Positions 49,140-59,109 of a stretch of DNA of 64,000 bases are shown one piece after another. Location: positions 1,736,001-1,800,000 of the forward strand of contig JAOANU010000003.1 of the NCBI GenBank assembly GCA_034387635.1. Direction: 5' to 3'. The position numbers and the translations under genes were made by a program. The stretch comes from Rhodosporidiobolus odoratus (Eukaryota > Basidiomycota > Microbotryomycetes > Sporidiobolales > Sporidiobolaceae). The notes below the pieces were generated by a model. The model saw only the letters and a program-made list of their open reading frames with translations, ran no database searches and had not been told where the DNA came from. Every line of letters starts with the position of its first letter. Within the stretch, counting starts at the first letter, position 1.

Positions 49140-51350
49140 ATGACCTCGTTAGTACCAAAGGTTGAGGACACGGACGTATACGCCTATCCTTTCAACACCC
49201 TACTCGACCTGCGCCCGGATCCCACGAACGAGAACGCCTCATGCTCCGCGGTGCCGGTCAATGTGAAGCGAGAGCGGGATGATATCGGGGAGAGGCCGCA
49301 GTCGGTAGGGGAGAGTACGGTCGCCGGCTCGATACCAGGCACGCTCAAGCGGGAGGAGGGCGAAGAACCGACGGCGCTTGCTTTTCCTACTATGGTTCGG
49401 TTTTCTCGTCCGTTTTCTTCCCCTTATATTGCGCGCTAATTGAGCCTGTTCTGAACAGCAATATCTCCCTAGACCGTCTCCCGCGCCCGATCAGCACTAC
49501 GACCCGCAGTACCACGCCAAAGCTACCGAGGTTTGTTCCCCTTCTTCTTTCAGACTCCTCGCGACTGCTGAGCGCGCTTTGCTCGCCTAGGATCAAGGTG
49601 TCGCCAAACCTTTGACTGAGGAAGCCCTCATGGTCTTATCGAGTGACGAGGAAGAAGCTAACCAGCCGGTACCTGCTGTTCCTACCCTATTTTGCCCGGA
49701 TTGCACGCTGACTTTGCTTTTCTCGCTGCCGTCAAGGACTCCAACGCCGACAGTCTCTCGTCCGCATGCTCATCCCTCGCCAACGAAGCTTCTCTACCGA
49801 CTTCTTTCCGTACCGTCCTGTTCGATCCTGCCGACAACGAAACCTTTTCTTCCTCCAAGCGCTTCCTCGCCATGGCACAAAAGCGCCTGTACAGATGCTA
49901 CGGCGTCAACATCGTGGGGACTCAATCCTGGTACAAAGGTGTTCAAGGGCGCTGTGCCGCCCGTACGAGCCATCGGTGCAAGTTCTCTGCCCGTGCTGAG
50001 AAGGACGAACACGGCTCGTGGCGGGTCAATCACGAGCAATCCGTCTGGGTTCACTCACACGCAGCCGAGGAGCCAGAGAGCGACTCAAGTAGTAGCGAAG
50101 TGGACGAAGAGGGGCTGCTCAAAAAAGTCAGATCTCGAAAACTCCGTCAGGCTTTTCCTTGGCTTTTCCCCTCACTCTTCGAAGCTGACTGTACGATTCA
50201 CAGCTGCCAAGCGACAAAAGATTGACTCTCCGCCGGCACAAAGCACCTCGACAAGGCAGAACCCCCTACGCCAACCAAGCACATATCGTAAGAAGAGCAA
50301 GATTACGGAGCTCAACCTGGTCAGTGATCCTCACTTCCCTTACACTTCGCCAGCCCTGACGCACCGTACTCCGAGCAGCCTGTTCCTCAGGGCCCCTTTT
50401 CCTCTATTGACGCTGCTTACGTGGCCATAGCGAAGATAAATGTTCCCGCTCTCGGGATCTCCATCTCGACATTCGGCAAGCAATCGGAGAAACCGGACCT
50501 TTGCTGCAATCGTTACTGGAAGGACTTCTCTCCAGCAACTGGCGGGCGATGTCGATGGAAGTATGCCTTGAGGAAGAAGGGGAGCGGTTCAAATTGGTGG
50601 CTCGACCTCGACAGCTCTCGCTTAACGCATAACCACGGTCCCGACCCACGCCTAGTCGCAGATCCTGCATGGAGACCGGCCATGAAGCACGCCTCGGCCC
50701 GTGCAGCGATCGAGGCGGAAGATGCGAAGAGCCGAAAAGGAAAAGCGGGCGGAGCGAGCACGATTGCGGTGTCAGGAAGAGCGGTTAAGGTATAGTGACA
50801 ATTTTCTTCCAACTCTGTCATCTACATCTGAGGTCCTCACAGCTCTGATGAACAGCCTGCGCCCACGAAACGACAGCGCCTTGCGCCACCACCTCCGCCT
50901 GCCAGGCGAGCTTCTTCCTCTTCTTTCGCTCAAGTCGCTCTGAATCACTCTCGACATGCCGAACAACCCCGTCGTCCGCTTCGTGCTCGCGTCGTTACCT
51001 CATCGCACCAAACCGCTCTTCCCCCACCTACAGCTCACCATTCCTCGACCATTCCTGCTCGCCCTGCTCCTCCTATACCCCCCGACAGCGTCGCGGCTTT
51101 TCTCGCATCTCTTAACCCTTCTCTCGCTTCCCTCGCCCCGCATCTCTTCGACTCCGGTGTCCAGACCCTTTCTTCCCTCGCGGCTCTCTCCCTCCTCGAA
51201 CCCAAAGTCCTTGAGGGCTTCCTCGAAGACATCCGCGCCACCGCCGACGAGGCAAGCACGCAGATGTCAGGGCCAGGCAAGGTGAGCAAGATTCAGCTGA
51301 AGCTGCTTGTGAAGGAGCTCAAGGCGGCGAGGGAGAAGGAATGGATTTAA
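49140..51350 (+). CDS. Family 1 protein: two FAR1-like modules plus SAM-like C-terminus (array gene 2)
   Basis: The ATG at 49140 gives MTSLVPKVEDTDVYAYPF. The N-terminus has SUMO-type sites VKRE and LKREE, and later VLSSDEEE, a SUMO-interaction-like motif. Module 1 (about 49850-50070) has RLYRCYG, CKFSARAEKDEHGSW and VWVHSHA. Module 2 (about 50400-50680) has AAYVAIAKINVPALG, LCCNRY, CRWKYALRKKGSG, LTHNHGPDPRL and DPAWRP. A Pro/Arg-rich linker (KRQRLAPPPPP) follows. The C-terminal domain (51090-51350) has VAAFLASLNPSLASLAPHL, SGVQTLSSLAALSLLEP and a basic last helix ending KEWI. About six introns. I infer a nuclear DNA-binding protein; the target is unknown. Confidence 0.77.
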
Positions 51351-51367
51351 GCGTGGACGTAGGGCTG

Positions 51368-51381
51368 TACAGTATACTGTA
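51368..51381. terminator. 14-bp perfect palindrome after array gene 2
   Basis: TACAGTATACTGTA starts 18 bases after the stop at 51350. It could form a short hairpin in the 3' UTR or bind a dimeric protein; either reading is a guess. Confidence 0.3.
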
Positions 51382-51834
51382 GCCTCTCTCATACATGTAA
51401 CCAATCGACAGTGTCTAGTACATGGGCGCCATGTGGCGACGGGGACGGGGGGGGGAAGGAGCCGAGGTGAAGAAAAGAAAGAAGAAGACAAGAAGAAAAC
51501 CTACGGTGGTTGTCATCCCTCCCACTGCTGCACCCTTTGAAGCGGCTTCCCTTGGTGATCAGCAGATATCTGAATGTGTGCAGCATGGGCCCTTGCGCCT
51601 CGCCTTTGGCTTTGCACTTCGCCTTCCCGCTAATTAACCGGCGGGCTCTTCTTTCGTCCAGTAATCGACAACTCGCTATCGCCGGTTCCTTGAATCTAGG
51701 ACGTTCCTCTGTACTACAGGTCCGCCTTACAGATACGTACTGCCGGCCACCGACAGGAGCCGCCCCCGTCTTCTTCTGCCGGACCGGCTCTCAACTTCGG
51801 CCTACAACCCGTCGACTCCACAGCGGCAGCTGCC

Positions 51835-54800
51835 ATGCCTATTGACTCGACTCCGGTTCAGCCTGTTGACTTGTCGATACAAGCTGTCGGTACCGCCTCG
51901 TCGTCGCAGGCGAGACCACTTCAGGCGGTTGAACGAACAAGATCAAATGACGGTGATGAAGCAGCTGGGTCGACGAGAGCGCACTCGGGATGGAAGATCG
52001 CAGAGAACGCTCTGAAAAGCGCAGACCTGCCCGGCTGGAACATGGCGCGCCTACTTTTCTTACTCGCATCATGTTTTACTCTGATCAGTGTATTGTTGAC
52101 GACTACAGGCTGCCGATGCCGCCCAACTCTCTCCCTTCGGTGCGGAGTCATTCGCTGCGGGGTCATCAACACCAGATCCGTCAGTTGGCGTGCGTACATT
52201 CGCGTCTTTACCGCTACGCACCGGAAAAATCTGACTTTGCTCTCGCAATTCTGCCAGGTTCAGCTTCTGCCGCAAGACCAGCCTAGGGCGTTCTACGCAC
52301 AACTACCTACCTCAACAGCGGATGGCAGTCGGACTAGACTGGAACTGGCCGTATGGTTCTTCTCCCAGTCTTTCTTGGCCAAAAATGCTTATTCTCGGAA
52401 CTGTCGCAGTCGAGCATCTTCAAGCCACAACCGCACACGGCACCTTCTTCTGCAACTCATGCGTTTTCAGGTCGTCCGGACGGCGTCAAAGGCGGAGGCA
52501 TCACAATTGAGCTTAGTGTAAGTCTGTTCACCGCGACCGAATAGCCGCGACCTGCTAATGCATCTCTCGTCAGGAGTCCGACGATGAAGACGAGAACCCG
52601 CGGCTCGACACCGGTCGTCAGGACAACTCGGTGCGCTTTGTGCCTGTCACATGCACTTCTTCCAACTACCATTGTAGAACTGACGACTCTGCTCATGATT
52701 GCACCGATAACAGCGCGGTGACATCCTTTTCGGCCCTTCCACCACCTTCCGCACATCCGAGGCCTTCTTCTCTTCCACTAATATGGCTCTACAATCGTCC
52801 TACGGATTCCAGGCACAGCCACAACAGCAAGATTCTCTTTCCGTATCAGTTCTCTGCGAGCGGCGAACCAGCTCGCAGTGCCGCTTCTACGTGGTCGCCC
52901 GCAGGACTAACGTCGATGACCCATACAAGCTGGTCCCGGGCAACTGCACATGGGCCCATTCACATCCCTCGATCTGGGTGGAAGAGGAGGGAGAAGATCG
53001 GGATGAAGAAGAGGACGGCAGCGAGGTGGAGCTGCTTGATCAGTTGCGGGAACTGCAAGAAGGTCCGAGAGCTACTGCGCCGGTTCTTCGAGCTCCCTCG
53101 CCTCCGCGACAACACCTTGTCTCAACGCCTCAAGATACGACTAAGAAGAAGACAAGTACGATCCGCTTTTTTTCACTACGATCGCCGCCCCGGCAAGACT
53201 GACATTCGTGCTGCAGACTACAAGACAGTCGGATGGGAGACCTCGTGGACCTGCAAGACCAAGGTACCCGCGATGCGCAAGCTCGTCGATGAGCGCGAAA
53301 GAGTTTTTCAGCTGCACCGCGAGCTCAACGACGGTATACTGCGCTCCTATCACCTAACATACCAAAGCGGGGACTGACGTACTTTGCCTACTCATAGCTA
53401 CGCTTATCGCTCGGTCACAGAAGATGGCCGCCGAATATTTCGAAACCTTCTCCATCGCCAACACTATTCCCGCTAACACACACCGTGCCTATGCCCGCTT
53501 CTGCAATTCAGTCAACATCCCCTCTTTTCCTATATCTGCCGCTTCAGCGGCGCTGTGCATGTTTACCAAATGCAGCTACAAAGAAGGGTGCGCGCAAGAT
53601 CTACCTCTAACGCTTGGCCTCGGCACTGACGTTCCTTTCCATACAGTCAATACACTACCTTTGCCAGTGAGCTTGAGAAAATCCGAAAAGTGATTTCTCC
53701 CGTGTGGGAAGCCGAAGCGGCGTACCGGCGTCTGCAAGAAGAGGAGGGAGAAGCGATGTCGACCTTGAAAGACTTTATCGGGGAACGGGATGGCATAGTC
53801 ATCAGAGGTACGTCGCCTCTCGAGAAATTGCAGCCTGTATGTCAGCTGACGCCGTGGCTCTTTCAGGTGCACGGAAGCAGAAGAAACCCGACGTCCCGCC
53901 TAGCAAGCGCAAGCTACCGTCTCCTCCCGTATCGTCAAGCGAGGAGTCGTATCGCGGCGACGCGACTCCAGAAGCGGAAGACGTACCCCGGAAGCGGTCA
54001 AAGGCGGAAGAGGTCGTACAGGTCGTACGCGTCTCATTCGTTCCCTATCCCGGCATTTCATCCCGAGTTGACACGCCTGACCAACCAGCCCTGCCCTGGC
54101 TTTCCGACTACTCGACAAGCCTTCGCAACCCTCGATGATTTCTACGCTGCTGCGGTGGCTGCCGTCGTCCCTGTCTACGGCACGGGTCTACACCTTGCGA
54201 AGAAGTATACCGCCTCCACCAAAGTTCTTACCTGCAACCGCGGCCGCAACAATCACGCCGATGAGTGCCCATTCTATCTCACCGTGCACCAAGACGCGAA
54301 CGGAACCTGGCGATTAGGCGAAGGTGGGAGACCGAATCATTCTCATGGACCGGATCCACGTATCCTACGCGACCCAAAGTGGCGGCCGGTTATTCGCAGC
54401 GAAGTGGCCCGAAAGGTTCTGGGTATGGAAGTTGAGACGAGGACCAAGACAAGCCACTTCAAACGAACTCCTCTCTGGTGCGTTGTGGCGCTCTTCCTCT
54501 CTGCGATTCGACCAATGCTAACAAGTACCTCGTGTGGCTTCCTCTGCAGGCACCCCCTCCGCCACCACTCAACGAAGACTTCTTGCCCGCTTCGGCTCGC
54601 CTTTCTCCACCGCCTGAAAGACCACGCCCGACTGCCCCTCCCACACTGCCCTCTCCAACCCCTCATCAGCTCTGTACCAATTCTGCTTCTTCCAACCTTG
54701 ACATCTCTACATTCCTCCTCGGCCTCCATCCTTCACTCGTCTCTCTCGCTCCTCACCTTACTGCCGCCGGTCTCGACTCCGTTTCTTCCCTCGCGGATCT

Positions 54801-54954
54801 CTCCCTCCTCGAGCCCTCCGTCCTCGACACTTTCCTCAACCGATTAAGGAAGAACAGCCAGATCATGTCTCAAACGACCGCGGATGCGCCTGCGAAACCG
54901 AGTATGCTGCAGCTCAAGACGTTCTCGAGCAAAATCAGGGGATGGGCGGAGTGA
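51835..54954 (+). CDS. Family 1 protein with inserted recombinase-like module (array gene 3)
   Basis: Order of parts: a Ser/Pro region with ITIELSESDDEDE; module 1 (about 52710-52990) with VLCERRTSSQCRFYVVARR and CTWAHSHPS; a coiled segment (LVDERERVFQLHREL); a helical module (about 53420-53800) with TIPANTHRAYARFCNS, CMFTKCSYKEGQY and SELEKIRKVISPVW; a basic stretch (PPSKRKLPSPP, PRKRSKAEE); module 2 (about 54100-54400) with FYAAAVAAVVPVYG, LTCNRGRNN, CPFYLTVHQDANG, NHSHGPDPRIL and DPKWRP; and the C-terminal domain (54700-54954) with ISTFLLGLHPSLVSLAPHL. The recombinase-like part joins in frame through a 53337-53397 intron, and two later splices also keep frame. The start is uncertain: the ATG at 51835 is a proposal, and its link to the exon at 52110 was not resolved. 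Confidence 0.7.
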
Positions 54955-55192
54955 GCGTTTATTGTTTCACATGTTGTTTCGCTACTGTGATGTCGGTTCT
55001 AGGTGTTATTGATGCGATATCTCTTATCTTTGCCTGTGCTATGTCAGAAGCGGTAATTCTTTTGAGTCCTCCGATTCGCAGACAGAACAGTCCGGCTTAT
55101 GAAGAAAACGGAAAGCGGTAGCCAAGTAAGCCTGTCCAAGCGCTCTCCTCGCTTCAATGCCGTTCTAACTTTCGATTGCGAGCAACGTCTGC
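54955..55192. other. Tail-to-tail gap
   Basis: About 240 bases between the ends of array gene 3 and the Pam17 gene, holding both 3' ends. No gene is seen. Confidence 0.5.
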
Positions 55193-56233
55193 CTAGTACA
55201 CGCCATCCTCCCGCCCTCCAAAGGTCGCTTTCCTGCGGAAGGTGTTTTGATCGCGGAGCCAGGTCTGCGAAGTGCGAAGGTCAACTATCAGAACGTTCTC
55301 GGCCGGGTGCGAAAAGATGCGGAAGAGGAAGGGGGAGCGCACCCGGTACTGGTGAAGAGAACCGACTTTTTCGGCGTAAAAGTCGGGTGAAGGGTTCGAA
55401 GCTGCGAAGGTCGGAATGGGTCAGATGAACAGTTCCACGCCATGCAAAGAGTCCGATGAGGAAGGTTAAGTTCCGGGGTCTCGCGAAAGCGGTGGGAGTG
55501 GAAGGACTGGGCGGTGCGCGAGAAAGGGAGGTGAGCGTACCAGACTGTCGGGAAGGATCGGCACGCCAGCGGGAGATATGGTTGAAGAAGTCTACGGACG
55601 CATTCGGGTCAGTTGACTTAATGCACAGCCAAGCTTTTGATTCTGTGGTCGCCGGCGGCTTTCGATAGCAAGAGAAAGAATACGAGCAGACTTGGAAAAT
55701 CGAAGGTCAACGCACCCTTGTCTTTGATCTCCATCGCTCTCGCTACCTTCCTATGCGCCAGCTTCCACACAGCTCCTCCCATGGTCGGGCCTGCGAGCCA
55801 CCCTAGTCCAACGCAGGCGAGAGTGGCGGCACCGTAGGCGTAAATGGGTTCGATTCCGAAAATGAGGTCGGTAGGGTCGGATTCGATGGTGGCCTGCGCA
55901 TTGAGCGTCGGTAAGGTCTAGCGGCGGCGAGGAACAGAGAAAAAAGGAGCATGGGTAACGCACAAAGTAGCCCGCGCCAGCACTGAAGCCGATGAAAGTC
56001 GTAGGAATGCTGGCGATCAAGCCGTAGAGCCTCTGACTCTTGCGCAGGGCGAGGTAGGTAGGCCAATCAATCTTCCTACCTTCTGCTGCTTCTGCTAGAG
56101 CTGTTGCGGTTGCTTGAGAAGTGGAAGGAGCTGAGGGAGAGGGAGTTGAAGAGGCGAAGCGACGAGTGATGCGGGAGGTGCGAGAGGGCAGGCGTTGTGC
56201 GACGGAAGGCGCTAGCGTACTTCGGAGCGACAT
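55193..56233 (-). CDS. PAM17: Pam17, mitochondrial presequence translocase motor subunit
   Basis: Inner-membrane subunit of the TIM23 import motor. The ATG at 56233 gives a matrix presequence (MSLRSTLAPSVAQRLPSRTS) with Arg and no acidic residues. After it come WPTYLALRKSQRLYG, IPTTFIGFSAGAGYF (membrane span 1), DPTDLIFGIEPIYAYGAAT and LGWLAGPTMGGAVW (span 2). Small exons then give FFNHISRWRADPSRQS, NPSPDFYAEKVGSLHQYR and TWLRDQNTFRRK, ending GREDGVY at 55193. These blocks follow the known Pam17 order. Four or more introns. Head-to-head with the MYND gene, about 205 bases apart, so the two share a short promoter region. Confidence 0.9.
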
Positions 56234-56438
56234 AGCGGCTGGTCAGACTGACTCTAGCAAAGACTATTGGCGAAAGAAGCGACGTCGCCTCTTTCTTTCC
56301 TCTCTCATAGCTTCGAATCTCAGTCTTGCGTCCAGGTCGACCATTAAGCGCGAGTTAGGCCTAGCTGCAATCGGCAGTGCCCTCTTCGTGCCTCGGCAGA
56401 CGTTTCGCCTGGACACCGCTTCCGCTTTTGCGTCATCA

Positions 56439-58321
56439 ATGGGCATGGAGTAAGTCGTCTCCTGCTCTGCATCTCCTCTGAGCACGCTGATCTCGTCTCT
56501 TCTCAGCTCAGCACCGATTCCGACCGCCGCTTTTTTCGGTACAGCCTGTTTCCGCTGTTTTACTCGACCTTCTTCCGTCGCTGGTAACAACCCGTTGAAG
56601 CGCTGCGGAGCGTGCCGTAGGGTTCGCTACTGCTCGAACGAATGCGCCCAAGCAGACTGGCGAGACCACAAGCCGTTTTGCAAAGCCCTTTCCGCCATTC
56701 GAGCCACTTTACCGCCTTTTCCTCTTCTCCCGTCGGACGCTTCCGCCCGCCAGCTACAAGCGCGGCGAGATCAGCATTACGCTCGATGGGCCAAGGAGGA
56801 CGACCTGCTTTCTGCGGCGCTGAAGCGGGATCCGACACCTACCGAAGGGCAGTTACTGTGGAAAGAGCCACGGTGCGGAATCTGTTGGAGACGAGAAAAC
56901 GAGACTGGCGAGGCCGACGCATGGGTCATTTGTCGGGAGTGTGGGTGTGCTGGCTGGTGTGGGCGAGAGCATGAAGCGATGGGCAGGGAGAAGCATCTCA
57001 CCAGTAAGGGTGACGTTGAAGGTATGAGTGAAGTGCGGCGTTTCTTTCACTCTCTCCCATTCGCGTCCGCCGTTCCCGCTTGTATAAAGGCTGACCAATT
57101 GTATCGCAGTGCTCGGCGGTTCAGCTTGCCAGTCAGATCGGCGCTGTCAGCCTACAGAAACACCTGTCTCGGTCTGCCAGCTCCACCCCCGACAAACCCT
57201 CTGCTCCTCCCCCACAGAGCGTCTTCATCCCGCCGCGCATCCTGTCCTCGCCACAGCCACTTCCTCGTTCTTGGGAGGATTATTTAGCTTCTCTACCGTC
57301 ACCAGCTTTCCCACCCTCCACTTCTCTCGCCGACGTCTCCGCAACCCATCTTCCGCCTCTCTCACCTACCCTGACTATCCTTTCCGCCCTACGTCGCCTA
57401 TGGCCCGAGCAAGCCGACCGAGCGACACGGCTCACGCTTCTCCTCCTCGACGAGACGCCCGAGACGAGCAAGCTGACGGTCGTCGCCATGGAGGAACTCT
57501 TCCACCAGATGCCAAGCCTGAGCAGCATTCGCACGGCCACGGTCGCACCGCAGGATGCGCCGGTCAAGGTCGACGAACAGGGAAAAGCCAAAGAAGGGGA
57601 AAAGGTTGCCAAGCTTCCTCTATGCGTCGCTTGTCGCGATCGAGGACGGTCGCGGTCTATCGAGCATGTCACGACACTCTCCGACCTCGTACTACCATCT
57701 CTCGCCTCCGGCGCTCCCTCTCCTTCCGACATTGCTCTCACGCTCGCCATCTCCCTCAACTCGTCTCTCCCGCTCGTTTCGCCTCTCGACGATCTGCGCT
57801 CCGCGGAGGAAAAGTCCGCCATCCTCACTTCCAACAGTACCACGCCTGAAGATAAATTCTGGTACGAGCAGGTCTTCGCGCCGTTAGCTCGAACGGTTTC
57901 TTCTTCCTCTTCCTCTTCACACGTCGGCCTTCTCATCACCGCGGAAACCTACGAGAACCTCTCCTCCAGTACCGCGGTAGCCTGGAGCCTCCTGCTCCTA
58001 CCTCAGACTGGCGGCAACACGCAGCAACCCGCCCGAGGAACGGAGGAATTGGCAGAGGGACCTGCGAAACGTACTGCCGTCGAGGTTACCGAAGCCTGGT
58101 CATGCGAGCGCAATGTCTGGAGAGACCCTCGACCGCGCGTCGAGGGCTGGTGGGACCATCGTGAGGGGGAGATCGGCCGTCCGAGGATGGAGGACCGCGG
58201 AGACGACCCTGTGGGAAGGAGAAGGGAGGAAGAGGCACGAGCAGCGGATAGTGACGGTGGGACTGGATGGGAGAGTGGGTGGTGGACTGGCTTCAGGGTA
58301 GGCTCGAACGGGGGAGTCTAG
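56439..58321 (+). CDS. MYND-finger protein, Mss51-like
   Basis: The ATG at 56439 starts a four-codon exon that splices from 56449 to 56507. A MYND zinc finger follows at once: CFRC, CGACRRVRYCSNEC and DWRDHKPFC carry the C-x2-C, C-x2-C, C-x3-C and H-x3-C pairs. A second Cys cluster has RCGICWRR and CRECGCAGWCG. A phase-0 intron ends at about 57108. The rest is one long exon: WEDYLASLP, TLTILSALRRLWPEQA, a Ser-rich region, VGLLITAETYENLSSSTAVAWSLLLLP, and an acidic, Arg-rich tail. The C-terminal half resembles fungal Mss51-type proteins. Mss51 in yeast activates COX1 translation, but this role is only an inference here. No clear mitochondrial presequence, so a nuclear or cytosolic MYND protein remains possible. 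Confidence 0.75.
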
Positions 58322-59109
58322 CACGAGTGTCTTCTTGGGGGGAAAAGGGATCTGTGAAAGGTTTCGCACGTGCTTCTTACTTTGCACAAACCTTGCATTG
58401 TGCTAGGTGGCTGCCGATGGGACGGCAATGCTAATTGGTGTATACAGTATACATAGGTGTCAAGCCGACATCGCATGCATAGGCGCTGTCGGTAGTAGCT
58501 CGTCGCTGTTCCTGCACAATGGAGTGTCCTCGGGCTGTCAGTTAGGCGGTGGTTGTTCATGTGGGCTAAAGGCGGCAGCCTTTGTACGCCCGGCTGCGGC
58601 TGGGGACCGCGGCCAGGGCGCGAAGCGGGGGAGGAACGATAGGGAGGCGGGCGGGAGAAAAGAGGGGGGTGGCGGGATTGGGGAGGCGGGCGGGAATGCT
58701 GAAAAGCACACTAGGGGGCTGTAGAGTAGCGAGGACACTAGGCTAGCCTATCTCTAGGCTGAATGAGTGGCTGTAGCGAGTGGGAGCAGTGCAAACAGGC
58801 TCGTGACAAGACACTGGACGAACGCGTAGGTAAAAGTGATCCTCTCGCTGGGTCAGGGGGACAGGGCCTAGTGCATAGCAGGTTTCTCTAGTGAGCGACT
58901 CGCGATGCTCGGCGCCCCCGTGGGCTGCTCGATTCCTCGACTGCCCTTGGCAGCATCGCCACTTTCATTTCCCGGCTTCCCCGGCTGTTTCCCGTTCTCC
59001 CGGCATCCCTCTGGATCGCCTCTGCATGGGGCGCCGCGGACTTTGGTTGCTTTCCACGGCGCTGCCCCTTCTGCTGCACCTTCTTCCATTCCCAACTTCA
59101 TACACATCA
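58322..59109. other. Intergenic, no gene supported
   Basis: About 790 bases between the MYND gene and family 2 copy d. The stretch at 58550-58720 is strongly purine-skewed and G-rich. No gene is seen. Confidence 0.5.

Noticed and set aside
58891..59109. Signal-peptide-like hydrophobic stretch upstream and in frame with family 2 copy d
   Set aside because: The other family 2 copies start at a position matching the ATG at 59110 and have no such leader; probably 5' UTR.
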